NCBI RefSeq assembly: GCF_001426265.1
Contig: NZ_LMDG01000012.1
Location: 248,001 to 312,000 of the forward strand
Length of the DNA: 64,000 nucleotides
Direction: 5' to 3'
DNA from: Rhizobium sp. Root1220
GTDB taxonomy: Bacteria; Pseudomonadota; Alphaproteobacteria; Rhizobiales; Rhizobiaceae
Positions 1 to 8,864 of this stretch are shown in pieces. Under the pieces are notes generated by a model. The model saw only the letters and a list, made by a program, of their open reading frames with translations, ran no database searches and was not told the DNA's origin. Every line of letters starts with the position of its first letter. The stretch's first letter is position 1. Position numbers and translations under genes: made by a program.

Positions 1-196
1 CGCTAAATCAGAGGGCAAGCATTGACGTTCCAAAGCGGCAACAAGTGTCCCCCGCCGGGAAGCTTGAGTTTTCAGTGGACTATCGGCGCAAGAAATGTGC
101 CTGGTTCGCAGGAAACGATGTTTTTTCGGTTGACCGCAATCGGTCGCCTGCATATGTTCCGCCAACTTCCAGCCGGGCAGAGTTTCCGGCAACAGG

Positions 197-272
197 GAGA
201 GCGTAGCTCAGCTGGTAGAGCAACTGACTTTTAATCAGTAGGTCTCGGGTTCGAACCCCGACGCTCTCACCA
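197..272 (+). tRNA. tRNA-Lys (anticodon UUU)
   Basis: Full cloverleaf of 76 nt. The acceptor stem GAGAGCG pairs with CGCTCTC, followed by discriminator A and an encoded CCA at 270-272. The D-loop carries AGCTCAGCTGGTAGAGC, the anticodon loop CTTTTAA puts TTT at 230-232, and the T arm has GGTTCGAACCCC. It decodes AAA/AAG lysine codons. It stands alone, with the next coding gene about 100 nt away on the opposite strand. Confidence 0.97.
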
Positions 273-375
273 CAGGATCATAGATTCGGTGGGTTCGAAA
301 ACCGGGCGACGACCTGACGGGAACGCAGCATCCTGGGGAGGTCGAATCTCATCACTCATTGTCCCCTGTTTTTGC

Positions 376-582
376 TCAATGAGCCGTCGCCTTCTTGTTG
401 GCGAGCAACAGTATGTAGTCATCCGCAGCATCGGCAATTGCCATAGCCACCTCCGCAGGCGCCCATCCCTTAAGCTGTGCCTCCCGAATGATCTGATGAA
501 GTGCGGGCTCGACGTCCGCACGGCAGTCGAGCAGGCGTTGATCATGGGCAGTGTCATTGTGGACTGATTGGAGATTAATCAT
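376..582 (-). CDS. Small conserved rhizobial protein of unknown function (68 aa)
   Basis: Predicted 68-residue soluble acidic protein starting MINLQSVHND. A longer reading back to 723 exists, but its extra 47 residues look non-coding, and the ATG at 582 has a GAGGGG purine run about 9-14 nt upstream. The core (CRADVEPALHQII...GWAPAEVAMAIADAADDY) is helical and rich in Ala and Asp, with no catalytic motif I recognise. From memory, similar short proteins occur throughout the Rhizobiaceae, often one or more per genome; that is recollection and was not searched. Function unknown. Confidence 0.7.
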   Translation of the reverse strand: MINLQSVHNDTAHDQRLLDCRADVEPALHQIIREAQLKGWAPAEVAMAIADAADDYILLLANKKATAH

Positions 583-1234
583 GACTGGGTACCCCTCATG
601 TGCAGGAAGCCACCATGACATAGATTGCAGGTTGAGCAAGCAAATGCTGAAGGAATGCAGAACTTTCGTTTGTGTTGAGGTTTTTTGACGACACTCTGCC
701 GGATGGAGGCGTGATGAATACACGCAATCACGCTCGAAAACATACGAGCAAGAGCATCAACCGCTGGTCGGGAAGGTCTCGCAGACACAAAGCCGGCACA
801 AAAGGTGACAGAAATTGGTATGGTATTTACATTACTGTCATACATTAACGTATAGCAATTGGTATGCATGAGACCCTTCCCGAGGAGGGTCTGCGCATTT
901 TCTGATCGCGAGCATCAGGCGCACCGATCTCCAAATCGGAGGACCAAGTGGGCAAGCTGGACATGATGCTTTTGCTGGCTCAATGACGTGCCGGTCTATT
1001 TCGTGTCCGACTATGTCAAGTCAGCGCTCAATCCCTACTCCACACAGCGTCGAGTTTTTTTTAATAAAACGTCCGCAGGTTGTGCTTACGCGACGGGTTT
1101 GGCAGGCTGCGATAAGTCGACCTCTCCAGATGTTGTCTGGCTTGCCAAGAGACAGCGGGGACCCGATCAATCGCCTTTTAACGTGAAAAGCCGAGAGCCA
1201 CCGCGCCCGGCCTCGTCATGTACTGTCCGTTTTT
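583..1234. other. Gene-poor interval between two small minus-strand genes
   Basis: About 650 bases with no convincing gene: the open frames here have poor codon usage and no ribosome site. Two things stand out. An inverted repeat at 871-892 (AGACCC...GGGTCT with an extra TCC/GGA pairing) can form a roughly 9-bp stem but has no T-run on either side. An A/T-rich tract with eight T residues lies near 1053-1068. The stretch 900-1000 does not read as an obvious gene remnant. Confidence 0.5.
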
Positions 1235-1516
1235 TTATCGGCGGCTCATCAATCCGAAAAGATAGGCAACACCCGCGGTAACCGCGAGCGCGAAGATCGG
1301 TTCCTCCCGTACCTTGTCGCGGACGCGTTCCGTCACGACCGATGCTTCATCGGCAACAGCGGTCTTGGCACCTTGTCCCAAAGCGACCACGCTTTCGGAC
1401 AATCTCGCCAAATCCTCTCGCAAGGCTGCGACCTGCGCGGAAAGATCGTCTGCTGCGATGTCCGCCTTCACGCGCGCGGTTGCGGACTGGGTGGAGGCGG
1501 TTTTCAAATCGGCCAT
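1235..1516 (-). CDS. DUF883/ElaB-YqjD-like membrane-anchored protein
   Basis: 93 residues. The N-terminal two thirds are a hydrophilic, Ala/Asp/Glu-rich helix with heptad-like spacing (DDLSAQVAALREDLARLSES), and the C-terminus holds one hydrophobic segment (about 72-90, FALAVTAGVAYLFGLMSRR). This is the architecture of the DUF883 family (E. coli YqjD, ElaB), in which a single C-terminal helix anchors a coiled coil to the inner membrane; YqjD binds ribosomes in stationary phase. The start is supported by GAGGAG 7 nt before ATG. Monocistronic. The exact partner in this organism is unknown. Confidence 0.85.
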   Translation of the reverse strand: MADLKTASTQSATARVKADIAADDLSAQVAALREDLARLSESVVALGQGAKTAVADEASVVTERVRDKVREEPIFALAVTAGVAYLFGLMSRR

Positions 1517-1690
1517 GTTTTGCTCCTCTTTTTCTGGATGCTGTTGAACGAACTAGCCGTGCCAAAGGTTCCGAAACGGCGGTTTTTTTGTTGCATTCGG
1601 GACTCTCGGAACACCTGCCGGTATCGTGCCAAGGTTTTCCTGCGATAAGCCTTCATTTCCTGCCGGCTTTGTTCTAAGGAACGTCAAATG

Positions 1691-1719
1691 CTTTGCCCGC
1701 GAACGGGCGAATATATAAT
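1691..1719 (+). promoter_or_regulatory. Putative sigma-70 promoter of the ppiD-trpDC-moaC-moeA run
   Basis: TATAAT at 1714-1719 and CTTTGC at 1691-1696 are separated by 17 nt, close to the rhizobial form CTTGAC-N17-CTATAT. It would start transcription only about 10 nt before the ppiD ATG at 1737, giving a very short leader. Called by eye. Confidence 0.45.
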
Positions 1720-1736
1720 GCGAGGTTTGCGTTTCG

Positions 1737-3629
1737 ATGTTCGATCTTCTGCGAAGAGCTTCCCGGACCTGGGCTGCCAAGCTCCTCATGCTGCTCCTTG
1801 TTGCCTCATTTGGCATATGGGGCGTGTCCCATTCACTGATGACGGGCACCAACAGCACCACAGTGGTGAGTGTCGGCGATCAGCAGGTTGACGTCAACGA
1901 GTTCCGGCTGGCCTATCAGCGGCAGGTCGCCAATGTCAGCCAGCAAGTCGGTATGCGTCTGACACCAGACCAGGCGCGCGCGTTCGGTGTCGAACAACAG
2001 GTATTATCGCAACTGGTTGCCGGGGCTGCACTCGATCAGCTTGCAGAGGACATGAAACTCGGCCTGTCGCAAGACCGCCTCGCGCAGCTGATTGGTGACG
2101 ATCCGGCGTTCAAGGCCGTAAACGGCCAGTTCGACCGCACGCTCTTCACCTCACGGCTGCGCAATGCCGGCATCCGCGAGGACGATTATATCAAGGAGCG
2201 CAGCAAGGTCGCCGTACGCAGCCAGATCGTTGATGCCGTGTCGAATGGCTTTACAGCCCCCAAGACGCTGGTCGATGCGCTTAAGCTCTACCGCGAAGAA
2301 ACCCGTGGAATTGACTATCTGTTGTTGACCAATGCGAACATCGAGCCGATCAAGGCGCCGGCCGAAGACGTGCTGGCCAAGTGGTTCGAAGGCGCAAAGC
2401 CCCGCTATCGCGCGCCTGAATATCGCAAGATTGCCTATCTGAAGCTCCAGCCGGATGATATCGCCGACGTTGCCTCCGTGACGGACGAGCAAATCCGCGA
2501 AGACTTCGACAAGCGCAAGGATACCTATCGCACGCCGGAAACGCGTACGATCGAACAGCTCACTTTCCAGAGCAAGGATCTCGCAAATGCCGCCGCTACG
2601 GCGCTGAAGACTGGCACGACCTTCGATCAGCTGGTCACGGATCAGGGCAAGACGGCAAGCGACGTTTTGCTCGGAGAGTTCTCTAAAGACAAGGTTCCGG
2701 ATCAGTCCGTCGCAGACGCTGCGTTCGCCGTCTCCAGAAATGGCGGCACGACGCCGGTCGTTGATGGTACGTTTGGACCGGTAATCCTGCGCATCAGCAA
2801 TATCAAGCCTGAGAGCGCCAAGGGTCTCGACGAAGTCAAGGAGGAGATCCGCAAGCAATTGGCCATCGCCAATGCCTCCCAGGAACTCATCAACATTCAC
2901 GACCAGATCGAGGATCTGCGCAGCTCCGGCTCGACGCTCGAACAGATCGCGGCGCAGTTGAAGCTCAAGGCCGTTTTGATCGACGCTGTCGACTCGACGG
3001 GAATCGACAAAAGCGGCAACGAGATCAAGGACATTCCGGCAAAGCACCAGGTCCTTGCTGCGGCCTTCCGGACAGACGCTGGCGCCGACTCTCCTTCGCT
3101 TTCGATAGGCACGGACGGCTATCTTTGGTTCGACGTTCGTGAGGTAACGCCTGAGCGCGATCGCCCGCTCACCGAAGTTCATGACAAGGCCGTCGCCGAC
3201 TGGACGGCTGAGCAGCAGAAGGTGGAGCTGGCAAAGAAGGCCGAGGAACTCAAGCAGCAGGCAAAGAAGGGGGCGTCCCTCGCCGATCTCGCCGCACCTC
3301 TTGGTATCACGGTCGAAAACAAGACCGGCATCACGCGTGGAACCGAGGACGTGGTTCTTGGCCGAGCTGGTGTAACGGCCGCTTTCTCCGGCCCCATCGA
3401 CACCGTCGCGAATGCTGTCGGCGGGGATCCGACGACGCAGATCCTGCTGAAGGTCACCGAAGTAAACACCGAGCCGACCGGCGATGTCCTGAACAACCAG
3501 GATCAGCAGATCACCGCGATGGCCAATGCCGCTGGGGATGATATTCTCGATCAGATGGTCAACCTCCTGCAGACGCAGTATGGCGCCTCCATCAACCAGC
3601 CGCTCGCCGAACAGGCGGCCGTCCGCTAA
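1737..3629 (+). CDS. ppiD: PpiD-type periplasmic peptidyl-prolyl isomerase / folding factor
   Basis: 630 residues. A short cytoplasmic N-terminus is followed by one membrane helix (about 14-34, [15 protein letters not shown]), so the bulk lies in the periplasm as an anchored chaperone. Residues about 40-200 match the SurA/PpiD N-terminal chaperone region. Residues about 265-365 resemble a parvulin-type rotamase domain ([10 protein letters not shown]... [13 protein letters not shown]). The remainder is a second helical/parvulin-like half. PpiD assists outer-membrane protein exit from the Sec translocon. The length is typical of the family (about 620-630). It lies 14 nt upstream of trpD, so the two are probably co-transcribed. 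Confidence 0.92.
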   Translation: MFDLLRRASRTWAAKLLMLLLVASFGIWGVSHSLMTGTNSTTVVSVGDQQVDVNEFRLAYQRQVANVSQQVGMRLTPDQARAFGVEQQVLSQLVAGAALDQLAEDMKLGLSQDRLAQLIGDDPAFKAVNGQFDRTLFTSRLRNAGIREDDYIKERSKVAVRSQIVDAVSNGFTAPKTLVDALKLYREETRGIDYLLLTNANIEPIKAPAEDVLAKWFEGAKPRYRAPEYRKIAYLKLQPDDIADVASVTDEQIREDFDKRKDTYRTPETRTIEQLTFQSKDLANAAATALKTGTTFDQLVTDQGKTASDVLLGEFSKDKVPDQSVADAAFAVSRNGGTTPVVDGTFGPVILRISNIKPESAKGLDEVKEEIRKQLAIANASQELINIHDQIEDLRSSGSTLEQIAAQLKLKAVLIDAVDSTGIDKSGNEIKDIPAKHQVLAAAFRTDAGADSPSLSIGTDGYLWFDVREVTPERDRPLTEVHDKAVADWTAEQQKVELAKKAEELKQQAKKGASLADLAAPLGITVENKTGITRGTEDVVLGRAGVTAAFSGPIDTVANAVGGDPTTQILLKVTEVNTEPTGDVLNNQDQQITAMANAAGDDILDQMVNLLQTQYGASINQPLAEQAAVR

Positions 3630-3643
3630 GGGAGCGAAAACGC

Positions 3644-4660
3644 ATGACCGATCTGAAGCCGCTTCTGGCGAAAGCCGCGAGCCGCGAGCCGCTGACCCGC
3701 GAGGAGGCCCGCGAAGCTTTCGACATTCTGATGTCGGGCCAGGCCACCCCTTCTCAGATCGGCGGCTTCCTCATGGCGTTGCGGGTTCGCGGCGAAACCG
3801 TCGATGAGATCGTTGGCGCCGTGACGACCATGCGTGCCAAGATGCTGACCGTCGAAGCGCCTGCCGATGCGATCGATATTGTTGGCACTGGCGGAGACGC
3901 CAGTGGTACCTACAATATATCGACCCTCGCGGCACTGATCGTCGCGGGAGCAGGCGTGCCGGTGGCGAAGCACGGCAATCGGGCGCTGAGTTCGAAATCC
4001 GGCGCAGCTGACAGTCTTGCCGCCTTGGGCGTCAAGCTGGACGTAAGCCCAGCGATAATCTCCCGGTGCATTCGCGAGGCCGGCGTCGGGTTCATGTTTG
4101 CGCAGCAGCATCACTCTGCCATGCGCCATGTTGGCCCATCACGTGTCGAGCTTGGCACGCGCACGATCTTCAACCTTCTCGGCCCTCTCTCCAATCCCGC
4201 CGGCGTCCGCTACCAGTTGCTGGGCGTATATGCGCCGCAGTGGGTTGTTCCGATCGCCGAAGTCATGCGCGATCTGGGGTCTGAGAGCGTCTGGGTTGTT
4301 CATGGCAACGGCCTCGACGAAATCACGACGACGGGTACGACGAGTGTTGCGGCCCTGGAAAACGGCAAGATCCGCACCTTCGAGCTGTCACCCGCGGATT
4401 TCGGCGTCGAACCGTGCCAGCTCGAAGCCATCAAGGGCGGTGACGGCGTGGTGAACGCGGCTGCTCTTCGAAAGGTCTTGAGCGGCGCCAGGAACGCTTA
4501 CCGGGACATCGCACTCGCCAACGCGGCAGCCTCGCTGGTGATATCGGGCAAGGCCGAGGTACTCCGCGACGGAATGAAACTTGCGACCGAATCGCTCGAT
4601 AGCGGCGCGACCGCTGCTGCTCTGGACAAACTCATCGCCGTTTCGAACGATATCGACTAG
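3644..4660 (+). CDS. trpD: Anthranilate phosphoribosyltransferase
   Basis: 338 residues, normal family length. It transfers phosphoribose from PRPP to anthranilate, the second step of tryptophan synthesis, in the cytoplasm. The PRPP-binding GTGGD motif is at 81-85. The [17 protein letters not shown] stretch (about 109-125) lines the anthranilate tunnel, and the PLSNPA region is present. The start follows a GGGAGCGAAAACGC leader. It is followed after 9 nt by trpC, as usual in alphaproteobacteria where trpDC is separate from trpE(G) and trpFBA. No leader peptide or attenuator is visible. Confidence 0.98.
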   Translation: MTDLKPLLAKAASREPLTREEAREAFDILMSGQATPSQIGGFLMALRVRGETVDEIVGAVTTMRAKMLTVEAPADAIDIVGTGGDASGTYNISTLAALIVAGAGVPVAKHGNRALSSKSGAADSLAALGVKLDVSPAIISRCIREAGVGFMFAQQHHSAMRHVGPSRVELGTRTIFNLLGPLSNPAGVRYQLLGVYAPQWVVPIAEVMRDLGSESVWVVHGNGLDEITTTGTTSVAALENGKIRTFELSPADFGVEPCQLEAIKGGDGVVNAAALRKVLSGARNAYRDIALANAAASLVISGKAEVLRDGMKLATESLDSGATAAALDKLIAVSNDID

Positions 4661-4669
4661 GATGAAGCC

Positions 4670-5482
4670 ATGACCGATATCCTGAAGAAAATCGAACTGT
4701 ACAAGCTCGAAGAGATCGCTGCTGCCAAGGCTAAGGTGTCGCTGTCCGATCTGAAGGCGATGCAGGCCGATCAGTCTGCGCCACGCGGCTTTTACCATGC
4801 ACTGGTCGCCAAGCGTGATGCCGGCCAGTATGGCCTGATAGCCGAGATCAAGAAGGCGAGCCCGTCCAAGGGTCTGATCCGTCCGGATTTCGATCCGCCG
4901 TCGCTGGCAAAGGCCTACGAGCTCGGCGGCGCTGCCTGTCTCTCCGTGCTGACCGACACGCCGAGCTTCCAGGGAGCGCCGGAGTTCCTGACCGCGGCAC
5001 GTGCCGCATGCAACCTGCCTGCGTTGCGCAAGGATTTCATGTTCGACACCTATCAGGTGCACGAGGCCCGCGCCTGGGGTGCGGATTGCATCCTGCTGAT
5101 CATGGCCTCGCTGTCCGATAGCGACGCCGAGCGCCTCCAGGACGAAGCGTTCGGGCTTGGCATGGACGTTCTCGTGGAGGTTCACGATGCCGAGGAGATG
5201 GAGCGAGCGCTGAAGCTCTCCTCGCCGCTTGTCGGCATCAACAACCGCAATCTCAGGACTTTTGAAGTGAGCCTCACCGTTAGCGAGCAGCTTTCGAAAA
5301 TGGTGCCGGACGACCGATTGCTCGTTGGCGAGAGCGGCATTTTCACCACTGCCGACTGCAGGCGTCTGGAGGCTGCCGGCGTCAACACGTTCCTCGTCGG
5401 CGAAAGCCTGATGCGCAAGGACGATGTGACGGCCGCAACCCGGGCGCTGCTTTTCGGTGACGCCGCACTGGCGGCCGAATGA
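4670..5482 (+). CDS. trpC: Indole-3-glycerol phosphate synthase
   Basis: 270 residues, monofunctional (no TrpF domain attached). It closes the indole ring of CdRP to give indole-3-glycerol phosphate. Visible family motifs: [12 protein letters not shown] (57-68, containing the catalytic Glu/Lys pair and the phosphate-binding Ser-Pro-Ser), a hydrophobic beta strand [16 protein letters not shown] in the catalytic barrel, and VGESGI near the C-terminus (phosphate loop). AGGATGAAGCC precedes the ATG. The stop lies one nucleotide before the moaC start, so translation is probably coupled. Confidence 0.98.
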   Translation: MTDILKKIELYKLEEIAAAKAKVSLSDLKAMQADQSAPRGFYHALVAKRDAGQYGLIAEIKKASPSKGLIRPDFDPPSLAKAYELGGAACLSVLTDTPSFQGAPEFLTAARAACNLPALRKDFMFDTYQVHEARAWGADCILLIMASLSDSDAERLQDEAFGLGMDVLVEVHDAEEMERALKLSSPLVGINNRNLRTFEVSLTVSEQLSKMVPDDRLLVGESGIFTTADCRRLEAAGVNTFLVGESLMRKDDVTAATRALLFGDAALAAE

Positions 5483-5483
5483 C

Positions 5484-5984
5484 ATGAGTACTGCGGGACC
5501 CGGTCTCACGCATATCGGTGTGTCTGGCGAGGCGCACATGGTCGATGTCAGTGACAAGACCGAGACGATGCGCATTGCCACTGCCGAAGGCCATGTGAAG
5601 ATGGCGCATGCGACCCTCGAGTTGATCCGCCGTGGCAACGCGAAGAAAGGCGACGTCATCGGGACTGCTCGTCTCGCAGGTATCATGGCGGCGAAACAGA
5701 CCAGTAGTCTCATTCCGCTGTGCCATCCGCTGATGCTGACCAAGGTTTCTGTCGAGATCACCGAGGATGACGCCCTGCCCGGACTTAGCGTGACGGCGAC
5801 CGCCAAGCTCAGCGGCAAGACTGGCGTCGAAATGGAAGCACTGACAGCCGTTTCGGTTGCATGCCTCACGATTTACGACATGGCCAAGGCCGCGGACAAG
5901 GGCATGGAGATCGGCGGCATCCGACTGTTGGAAAAATCAGGTGGAAAATCTGGCGATTTCCGGCGGGCGGAGCATTCGGAATGA
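5484..5984 (+). CDS. moaC: Cyclic pyranopterin monophosphate synthase
   Basis: 166 residues from ATG 5484; an in-frame extension upstream would overlap trpC and is rejected. It converts 3',8-cyclo-7,8-dihydro-GTP (made by MoaA) to cPMP, the first stable intermediate of molybdenum cofactor. Signature elements: IPLCHPL with His81 near the active site, [14 protein letters not shown] (113-126), and the [11 protein letters not shown] helix with the catalytic Asp/Lys. The start is 1 nt past the trpC stop and the stop overlaps the moeA start (ATGA), so expression of all three is likely coupled. Confidence 0.97.
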   Translation: MSTAGPGLTHIGVSGEAHMVDVSDKTETMRIATAEGHVKMAHATLELIRRGNAKKGDVIGTARLAGIMAAKQTSSLIPLCHPLMLTKVSVEITEDDALPGLSVTATAKLSGKTGVEMEALTAVSVACLTIYDMAKAADKGMEIGGIRLLEKSGGKSGDFRRAEHSE

Positions 5985-7204
5985 ACATGCTGTCTGTCGT
6001 GGATGCTCAAGAGCGGTTGCTTTCAAAAGCCCGGCCGGTCGAGGTATCGCAGATCGTTGGCATATCCGAGGCTGAAGGCCGTGTTCTGGCTGCGGATTTG
6101 TCTGCCAGGCTGACGCAGCCACCCTTTGATGCTTCCGCTATGGATGGGTATGCGCTGCGACGCGAGGATGCGCCAGACCCAGGCGCCGAATTGAAGCTCA
6201 TCGGCACGTCCTCGGCCGGTCACGCCTTCGAAGGTGTTGTCGGCAAGGGCGAGACCGTTCGCATCTTTACCGGCGCACCGGTTCCGACGGGCGCAGACAG
6301 TGTATTGCTTCAGGAAGACGCGACGAAAACCGACGGCGGCATCCGGACGGCGTTCCCTGTGCGTCAAAGCCAGCATGTCCGCCCCCGCGGTCAGGATTTC
6401 GTGGAAGGCGAGATGGTGCTGAGCGCGGGATCGGTTCTGGACTTCTCCCGTCTGACGGTGGCTGCCGGCATGAACCATGCGACGATGAGCGTGCTACGCA
6501 AGCCACGCGTGGCCCTTCTTGCCACGGGCGATGAACTGCTCCCTCCAGGGAGTGTGCCTGGACCTGCGCAGATTATTGCCTCCAGCACATTCGGTGTTGC
6601 CGCCCTCTCCCGCACGGCCGGCGCCGAAGTCCTTGATCTCGGCATTGTTCCCGACGACAAGGCTGCAATCAGCGCCGCCGTCGATCGTGCCAGGGACGCA
6701 AAGGCCGATATCATCGTTACGCTCGGCGGTGCTTCGGTCGGCGATCACGACCTCGTACAGGCGACGCTGCTGGCGTCTGGTATGGAACTGGATTTCTGGC
6801 GGATCGCCATGCGCCCGGGAAAGCCGCTGATGGTGGGTAGATTCGGAGACATCCATGTCCTCGGTCTTCCGGGAAACCCGGTTTCGTCGCTCGTATGCGG
6901 GCTGCTTTTCCTCGAGCCGCTAATCCGCAAACTTGCCTCCTTGCCGCCGGTCAAGCGAGCGGCGACGGTCGAGGCCGCGGTGACGCTTCGTGGCAACGAT
7001 CATCGGCAGGACTACGTTCGGGCGCGCCTGGTGCCATCATTTTCGGGAACTCTGCAAGCCGAACCGTTCGAAAAGCAGGATTCGTCAATGATGAAGACAT
7101 TCGCCAACGCCGACTGTCTGATCGTGCGACCGCCACAGGCCCCGGAACTGCTGGCGGGCAGCCCCTGCCCCGTCATGATGCTCCGACCGGACCTGATCGG
7201 CTGA
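5981..7204 (+). CDS. moeA: Molybdopterin molybdenumtransferase MoeA
   Basis: 407 residues from ATG 5981, which overlaps the moaC stop in ATGA. It inserts molybdate into adenylated molybdopterin, completing molybdenum cofactor. Visible elements: [14 protein letters not shown] (N-terminal MoeA signature), [10 protein letters not shown], the GGASVGDHD loop of the MoaB/Mog-like catalytic domain, and [12 protein letters not shown]. It is followed after 52 nt by an ACT-domain gene. From memory, lexA usually follows moeA in the Rhizobiaceae; it does not here. Confidence 0.97.
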   Translation: MNMLSVVDAQERLLSKARPVEVSQIVGISEAEGRVLAADLSARLTQPPFDASAMDGYALRREDAPDPGAELKLIGTSSAGHAFEGVVGKGETVRIFTGAPVPTGADSVLLQEDATKTDGGIRTAFPVRQSQHVRPRGQDFVEGEMVLSAGSVLDFSRLTVAAGMNHATMSVLRKPRVALLATGDELLPPGSVPGPAQIIASSTFGVAALSRTAGAEVLDLGIVPDDKAAISAAVDRARDAKADIIVTLGGASVGDHDLVQATLLASGMELDFWRIAMRPGKPLMVGRFGDIHVLGLPGNPVSSLVCGLLFLEPLIRKLASLPPVKRAATVEAAVTLRGNDHRQDYVRARLVPSFSGTLQAEPFEKQDSSMMKTFANADCLIVRPPQAPELLAGSPCPVMMLRPDLIG

Positions 7205-7256
7205 AGCAGGCCGCGATCTGCCCCATGCTTGTTGAAGCCTATTAAGGGAGGCTCGG

Positions 7257-7685
7257 ATGACAACGTCGCCCCAAGTCGCTCGCGAAATCGGCGCCATGCT
7301 TTCCGGTATGACCCCAATGCTCGCGGACGGAGAATTTATCTACTGCACCACCACTGACGAAAACATTGCGGGCCGCGCTTGTGGTGGAGCACTGGCGTGG
7401 TTTCGCGAGAAGGAAGGCGTTTCGCTCATTCTCGCGCGAACTCTCGCCGCTGACTTTGGTTTCGCCTGTGACATGCCGATGCGTCGCATCGTTCTGGAAG
7501 TCTTCTCGTCGCTTGAGGGCGTTGGTCTTACAGCTGCAGTTGCGAGTGCACTGAGTGCTTACGGCATTCCCTGCAACATGGTGGCGGCCTATCACCACGA
7601 CCACATTTTCGTGCCGTCGGACAAGGCTGAACTTGCAATGGAGATTCTGACCGAGCTGCAGCAATCGGCATCTGCCTGCTGTTGA
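7257..7685 (+). CDS. ACT-domain protein (two tandem ACT-like halves)
   Basis: 142 residues. The composition and strand pattern (FIYCTTTD...; REKEGVSLILART...; SLEGVGLTAAVASALSAYGIPCNMVAAYHHDHIFVP) match small stand-alone ACT-domain proteins, which bind amino acids or other small ligands. The GLTAAVASALSAYGI helix with the following NMVAAYHHDHIFV strand is the classic second ACT half. No catalytic domain is attached. GGGAGG sits just before the ATG. Its TGA directly abuts the stop of the convergent methyltransferase (TGATCA at 7683-7688). The ligand is unknown. Confidence 0.85.
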   Translation: MTTSPQVAREIGAMLSGMTPMLADGEFIYCTTTDENIAGRACGGALAWFREKEGVSLILARTLAADFGFACDMPMRRIVLEVFSSLEGVGLTAAVASALSAYGIPCNMVAAYHHDHIFVPSDKAELAMEILTELQQSASACC

Positions 7686-8375
7686 TCAGTCCGCGATCGT
7701 GAACACACCGCCGAGCACGATTCTGCCTTCCAGAGCGTTTCCGAAATCCGGAACCATGTATTCGGCGATGAGCCGCAGTCGGCTCTCTGGCAAAGTCGCT
7801 CTGCGCGGATCTCCGATAAGCACGTCGATACCAACCGTGCGGCACGCAGCGAGGAAAGGCAGCGCTCTTTCGGCAAGAGCCTGATCATAGAAGAGGTCAC
7901 CGGCAAGGATGATGTCAACCGCGGGAGGCGGTCCGAGCAACAAATCGTCATGCAAAGTCTCGACGGCCACACGGTTTGCCTCTGCGTTGAGCGCAACCGC
8001 TGAAATGGCGTTCTCGTCGATGTCTGCGGCCGTCACTCCGGCAGCGCCGCATCTCGCGGCTGATATCGCCACCACCCCGGAGCCTGCTCCGAGATCGAGA
8101 ACGCGCCGACCGCGAACGATATCCGGATGCTTGAGAATATGGTGTGCTAGCACGGTGCCCCCGGCCCAGCCGTAGGCCCAGTACGGCGGCGGGTCGTTGG
8201 ACTTGCCGGCGCCGAGGCGCGAAAGACCGCTGCCGGGATGGGCAATGTATAGGAGGATGCTAGGCAGGCCCGGCGCTGGTTGTAGTCGAAGATTGGCGAC
8301 AATGAATGCGCACGTGTCCTTGACCGGCAATTCACCGCTCTGTGCGCCACCGCTACCAAGGAACTGCCGTCTCAC
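7686..8375 (-). CDS. Class I SAM-dependent methyltransferase, protein-lysine type
   Basis: 229 residues as read from 8375; homologues I recall start nearer the KDTCAFI segment, so the first 17 residues may not be translated. The SAM-binding glycine loop VLDLGAGSGVVAISAARCGA and the acidic DIDENA end of strand 2 are clear. GDLFYDQ fits the motif of the METTL/ETFB-lysine methyltransferase family, which modifies proteins such as electron-transfer flavoprotein or ribosomal L11-like substrates. The substrate here is unproven. It is the last gene of a same-strand set with a GNAT acetyltransferase (25 nt gap) and an RNA helicase. Confidence 0.85.
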   Translation of the reverse strand: MRRQFLGSGGAQSGELPVKDTCAFIVANLRLQPAPGLPSILLYIAHPGSGLSRLGAGKSNDPPPYWAYGWAGGTVLAHHILKHPDIVRGRRVLDLGAGSGVVAISAARCGAAGVTAADIDENAISAVALNAEANRVAVETLHDDLLLGPPPAVDIILAGDLFYDQALAERALPFLAACRTVGIDVLIGDPRRATLPESRLRLIAEYMVPDFGNALEGRIVLGGVFTIAD

Positions 8376-8400
8376 GGCCTTTGCCCCGCGATGCTCGCGC

Positions 8401-8832
8401 TCAATAGTTCTTCATTGCCCTATGAGGCATACCGCCATCCGGAAACTCTTCACCGTACGCGGTGAAGCCGAAGCGTTCGTAGAGCGCTACCTTGTCGCTT
8501 TGAGCTGTCAAATAGAACCGGTTGTCGCACACCGAACGGTGTTTCTTCATCGCGAAGTCGATCATAGCACTGGCAATTCCGTGCCCGCGGCAGGCAGCAT
8601 CGACCGCGACGCGGCCGATCTTCACATGCTCGTCGGCATGGATGACACGCAAGGTCCCGCGCACCTCGCCGTCGGCCAAAGCGACGACGTGATGCGCGGC
8701 GAGGTCATCGGCGTCGAACTCTTCGTCGGCAGGAACATTCTGTTCGCTGACGAAGATGGCGCGCCGTAGCCTGAAGGCTTCGTTGCAAAGCGTGCTGAAG
8801 ACTGGCACGGCCAGGATCGCTGCATCTGTCAT
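8401..8832 (-). CDS. GNAT family N-acetyltransferase, ElaA-like
   Basis: 143 residues. The fold is recognisable from RLRRAIFVSEQNVPADEEFDADD (family start), GTLRVI, and the acetyl-CoA loop IGRVAVDAACRGHGIASAMIDFAM (R/Q-x-x-G-x-G/A form RGHGIA). It ends with YERFGFTAYGEEFPDGGMPHRAM, typical of the ElaA/YjcF-like branch. It acetylates an unidentified amine. It lies 32 nt downstream of the helicase gene and 25 nt upstream of the methyltransferase gene, so it is probably co-transcribed with both. Confidence 0.9.
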   Translation of the reverse strand: MTDAAILAVPVFSTLCNEAFRLRRAIFVSEQNVPADEEFDADDLAAHHVVALADGEVRGTLRVIHADEHVKIGRVAVDAACRGHGIASAMIDFAMKKHRSVCDNRFYLTAQSDKVALYERFGFTAYGEEFPDGGMPHRAMKNY

Positions 8833-8864
8833 CGAACGCCTCGTTCTATCGGCGGACCGCTCGG

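Noticed and set aside
579..869. 96-codon minus-strand frame beside the small gene at 376-582
   Set aside because: Cys/His/Ser-rich translation without helix or family pattern and no ribosome site; likely random.
1050..1075. T-run near 1053 as a terminator
   Set aside because: No stem immediately precedes it on either strand.
2151..3182. 343-codon frame opposite ppiD
   Set aside because: Antisense shadow; ppiD is well supported on the + strand.
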